This document shows, one piece after another, positions 5,224 through 7,223 of a stretch of DNA of 7,223 nt (position 1 is the stretch's first letter; every line of letters begins with the position of its first letter). The notes under the pieces are model-generated. The model searched no databases, was not told the DNA's origin, and saw nothing but the letters and a program-made list of their open reading frames with translations. The position numbers were made by a program, and so were the translations under genes. The stretch is from Candidatus Aminicenantes bacterium UBA4085 (GTDB lineage Bacteria; Acidobacteriota; Aminicenantia; Aminicenantales; UBA4085), in assembly GCA_002383325.1 (NCBI GenBank), contig DFYJ01000072.1:1-7223 (forward strand), in the 5' to 3' direction.

Positions 5224-7223
5224 TTGACCGTCCCGAGGCCCGGGCGACTTCATGCTGCGCGATGGGCCGCGGCGGCTGGTCCGTCCGCTCTCTTCGTTCT
5301 GGCCCTTCTGTCCGCATGCTATCTCAGCTTTCCCCTCCGGTCCTTTCTCTTCAAAGGCCAGGCGCGGGCGATCATGCGCTGGGAGGCGGCCTTTGAATGG
5401 TCGGGAGAGCCTGCCGGCGGGCTCTGGACGGCGGAGATCGAGTTGATGGGACCCACCGATCCCGTCAGTCCTTTGGACCTGGAAATCAATGATCGCGCAG
5501 CGGCCAGGATCGGCGCTCCCCGGAGGCGGAACCGCGTGGAGCTGTCCGGGGGCGCGATCCGACCGGGACGAAATGTCTTGTCCGTATCTTCTTCGACCGC
5601 GTTTGCCGTCTCCCGGCTCCGCCTCAGAAATGTCTCCGGATATTCTTCCGGGTTTCCCAAGGCCGTCGTCTTCCCGAAACCGAACACCTACTCCCAAGCC
5701 GTCCTGTGGAGCGCCTCCCGGCTCCGTCTGATCGCCGCGGCTTGGCTGGGAGTGGTTTTGTTGTTGCTGGGGCTGATCTCCTCGAAGCGCCGGCTCAGCC
5801 GGCCGGGCCGCATCGCATGGGCGCTCCGCTGGCCCCTTGCGGCGGTTCCGGGCATGGTCCTGGCCGTTCCTCTGGTCTCTCGCTACAAAATCCTTGTCTC
5901 GACCGGATCGCTCCTGGCCCTGGCGGCGGCCATCGCCGCGTTGGATCTCGGCGGCGCGGCGGCCCCGATCATCGGCCGGATCGCCATGCGCCTGCGGGCC
6001 CGGTGGGCGCCACGGCTCATGCGTCTGTCGCGGGCCGCCGCCGTCCTGCCGGGATTGCGCACGGGTACGGACCGCTGCGCCATCGGTCTCCTGGCCGTCT
6101 GGCTCGTCCTGGCGATGCGCGCTCCGGGTACCGGCCGCATCGTGGGGGACGGGCAGGAGTATTTCGCCCTGATGATCGGAATCGCCAGGCATGGGACGAC
6201 GGCCATGACCGCCGAGTCCTGCGCCGAGGTGGACCGCATCCTGGGGCGCAATCCCTACCAGCCGGAGCTGCCGCTTTTCGAATGGTTCCGCAGGAACATT
6301 CCCTGCCTGGTCCGAAGCGATACGGAGATCGACGGACCCCATTTCTGGGCCTATTCCGCTCTGGCCGCGCCGTTCGATCCGGTCCTCCGGCTCGTCCATG
6401 CGCCGCCGGACGCGGCTTTCCGGCTTCTTCATCTCCTCCTTGTCCTGGCGGCTTTCCTCATCCTGCGCCGCGCTCTCGGCCCGCCGGGCGGCTTGGCCTT
6501 GGCCCTGATGATCGTGTTTTCCCCGCTCCTGTGGTTCTCCGACAAGGTTCAGGTCGAGTTCTTCACCGGAATTCTGGCGATTGTCGGAACGGGACTGCTC
6601 ATGGCCGGCCGCCAGGCCGGGTCCGGTCTGGCTTTCGCTCTGGCCGCGACCCAGAACCCACCCTTCGCGGCCCTGACGGGCCTGGCTTTCGGACTGGGCC
6701 TGCTGCGGCGGCGGCGGGACGCCTTCCGCAGGGGCTGGCCGGCCTGGCTGGCCGCCCTGGCCCTCATTCTGCTTCCGCCGGTCTACTATGGACTCCGGCA
6801 CGGCGTCTTCAATCCGATCCTGACGACCGGGCAAGCCAGCCTGGGCCGGGATCCGCTGGCGGCCAAGAAGATGCTTTCCATCCTGATCGATCCCGACATC
6901 GGACTCTTCTCCAACTGGCCGCTGGGCCTTCTGGCGGCGGCTTGGGTTGTGGCCTTCGCGGCCGGGAGATGGCGTCGGACGGCGAAATCCGACCTCTTCC
7001 TCTTCGCCCTCCTAGCCGTCCCGGTTCTCCTCTGGAGCCAATCGCGGACCGGCAATATGAATCATGGCGGGACCGTCCACGTGACGCGCTATGCGATCTG
7101 GTACTCGGGCTTCTTCTTCGCGGCTGCGGTCCGGGCCGCGGCCGGATGGCGGCGCAGGCCGCCCCCTCTCCCGGCCATCGGCGTCGCCCTGGCGGCGGTC
7201 CTGGGGATCGCCTCGGCCGCGGT
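5224..7223 (+). CDS. polytopic membrane protein, GT-C glycosyltransferase-like (3' end missing)
   Basis: The frame is open from TTG at 5224 to the window edge, giving at least 666 residues. Order of parts: a basic N-terminus (R5, R8, R13); a first hydrophobic segment at about 21-38 with an LSAC at 29-32; a non-membrane region at about 52-160 with alternating strands and a GRNVLSV stretch at 115-121, like a carbohydrate-binding or jelly-roll beta-sandwich; then many hydrophobic segments (near 168-186, 203-219, 223-240, 284-299, 400-414, 421-438, 447-460, 480-493, 505-520, 564-580, 590-604, 624-638). GDGQEYF at 308-314, in the first large loop after a membrane segment, supplies the acidic residue (D309) expected of GT-C enzymes. 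DGPHFWAYSALAAPF at 370-384 and NHGGTVHVTRY at 613-623 also recall that superfamily. Such enzymes use polyprenyl-phosphate sugars outside the membrane. The acceptor is unknown. Codon use is somewhat looser at third positions than in ileS-rluD. The superfamily call is by motif reading, so moderate. Confidence 0.7.
   Translation, partial: MTVPRPGRLHAARWAAAAGPSALFVLALLSACYLSFPLRSFLFKGQARAIMRWEAAFEWSGEPAGGLWTAEIELMGPTDPVSPLDLEINDRAAARIGAPRRRNRVELSGGAIRPGRNVLSVSSSTAFAVSRLRLRNVSGYSSGFPKAVVFPKPNTYSQAVLWSASRLRLIAAAWLGVVLLLLGLISSKRRLSRPGRIAWALRWPLAAVPGMVLAVPLVSRYKILVSTGSLLALAAAIAALDLGGAAAPIIGRIAMRLRARWAPRLMRLSRAAAVLPGLRTGTDRCAIGLLAVWLVLAMRAPGTGRIVGDGQEYFALMIGIARHGTTAMTAESCAEVDRILGRNPYQPELPLFEWFRRNIPCLVRSDTEIDGPHFWAYSALAAPFDPVLRLVHAPPDAAFRLLHLLLVLAAFLILRRALGPPGGLALALMIVFSPLLWFSDKVQVEFFTGILAIVGTGLLMAGRQAGSGLAFALAATQNPPFAALTGLAFGLGLLRRRRDAFRRGWPAWLAALALILLPPVYYGLRHGVFNPILTTGQASLGRDPLAAKKMLSILIDPDIGLFSNWPLGLLAAAWVVAFAAGRWRRTAKSDLFLFALLAVPVLLWSQSRTGNMNHGGTVHVTRYAIWYSGFFFAAAVRAAAGWRRRPPPLPAIGVALAAVLGIASAA

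Noticed and set aside
5164..6834. A 556-codon open frame on the reverse strand opposite the last gene.
   Set aside because: The product is a low-complexity mix of Gln, Gly, Arg, Pro and Asp with no hydrophobic core or motif, as expected from the antisense of a GC-rich gene. The forward frame has a promoter, Shine-Dalgarno, membrane segments and recognisable motifs.

Overview
The window comes from a high-GC bacterium and holds a compact forward-strand housekeeping operon, ileS-lspA-lgt-rluD, followed by the 5' part of a large membrane glycosyltransferase-like gene with its own promoter. Protein sequence features (an HLGT/AMSKS-type IleRS and a cysteine-rich Lgt active-site loop) together with strong GC3 bias suggest a lineage near Acidobacteriota/Aminicenantota or a deltaproteobacterial-type phylum. 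This is an impression from motifs, not a placement; no marker here settles taxonomy.

Layout. Positions 1-21 may be the last codons of an upstream gene. Positions 22-166 are intergenic, with a perfect 8-bp hairpin (39-58), a good -10 box (129-134) and a Shine-Dalgarno in front of ileS. The four genes ileS (167-2941), lspA (2941-3420), lgt (3417-4220) and rluD (4217-5155) overlap by 1, 4 and 4 nt, so they are almost certainly co-transcribed and translationally coupled. Directly over the rluD stop codon sits a near-consensus sigma-70 promoter (TTGACA, 17-bp spacer, TACTAT), then a 20-bp palindrome at the predicted transcription start, then a strong Shine-Dalgarno serving a TTG start at 5224. The gene that starts there runs off the right edge at 7223.

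Function. IleRS charges tRNA-Ile. Lgt and LspA carry out the first two steps of lipoprotein maturation (diacylglyceryl transfer, then signal-peptide cleavage). RluD-type synthase makes pseudouridines in 23S rRNA. The last gene encodes a polytopic membrane protein with GT-C glycosyltransferase-like motifs and an N-terminal predicted beta-sandwich domain; its substrate cannot be read from the sequence.

I see no mobile element, CRISPR array, tRNA or rRNA. Long reverse-strand reading frames opposite ileS and the last gene are composition artefacts. No clear new biological system is present; the points most worth checking are the regulatory architecture at 5152-5217, the domain make-up of the last protein, and the active-site variants in IleRS and Lgt.
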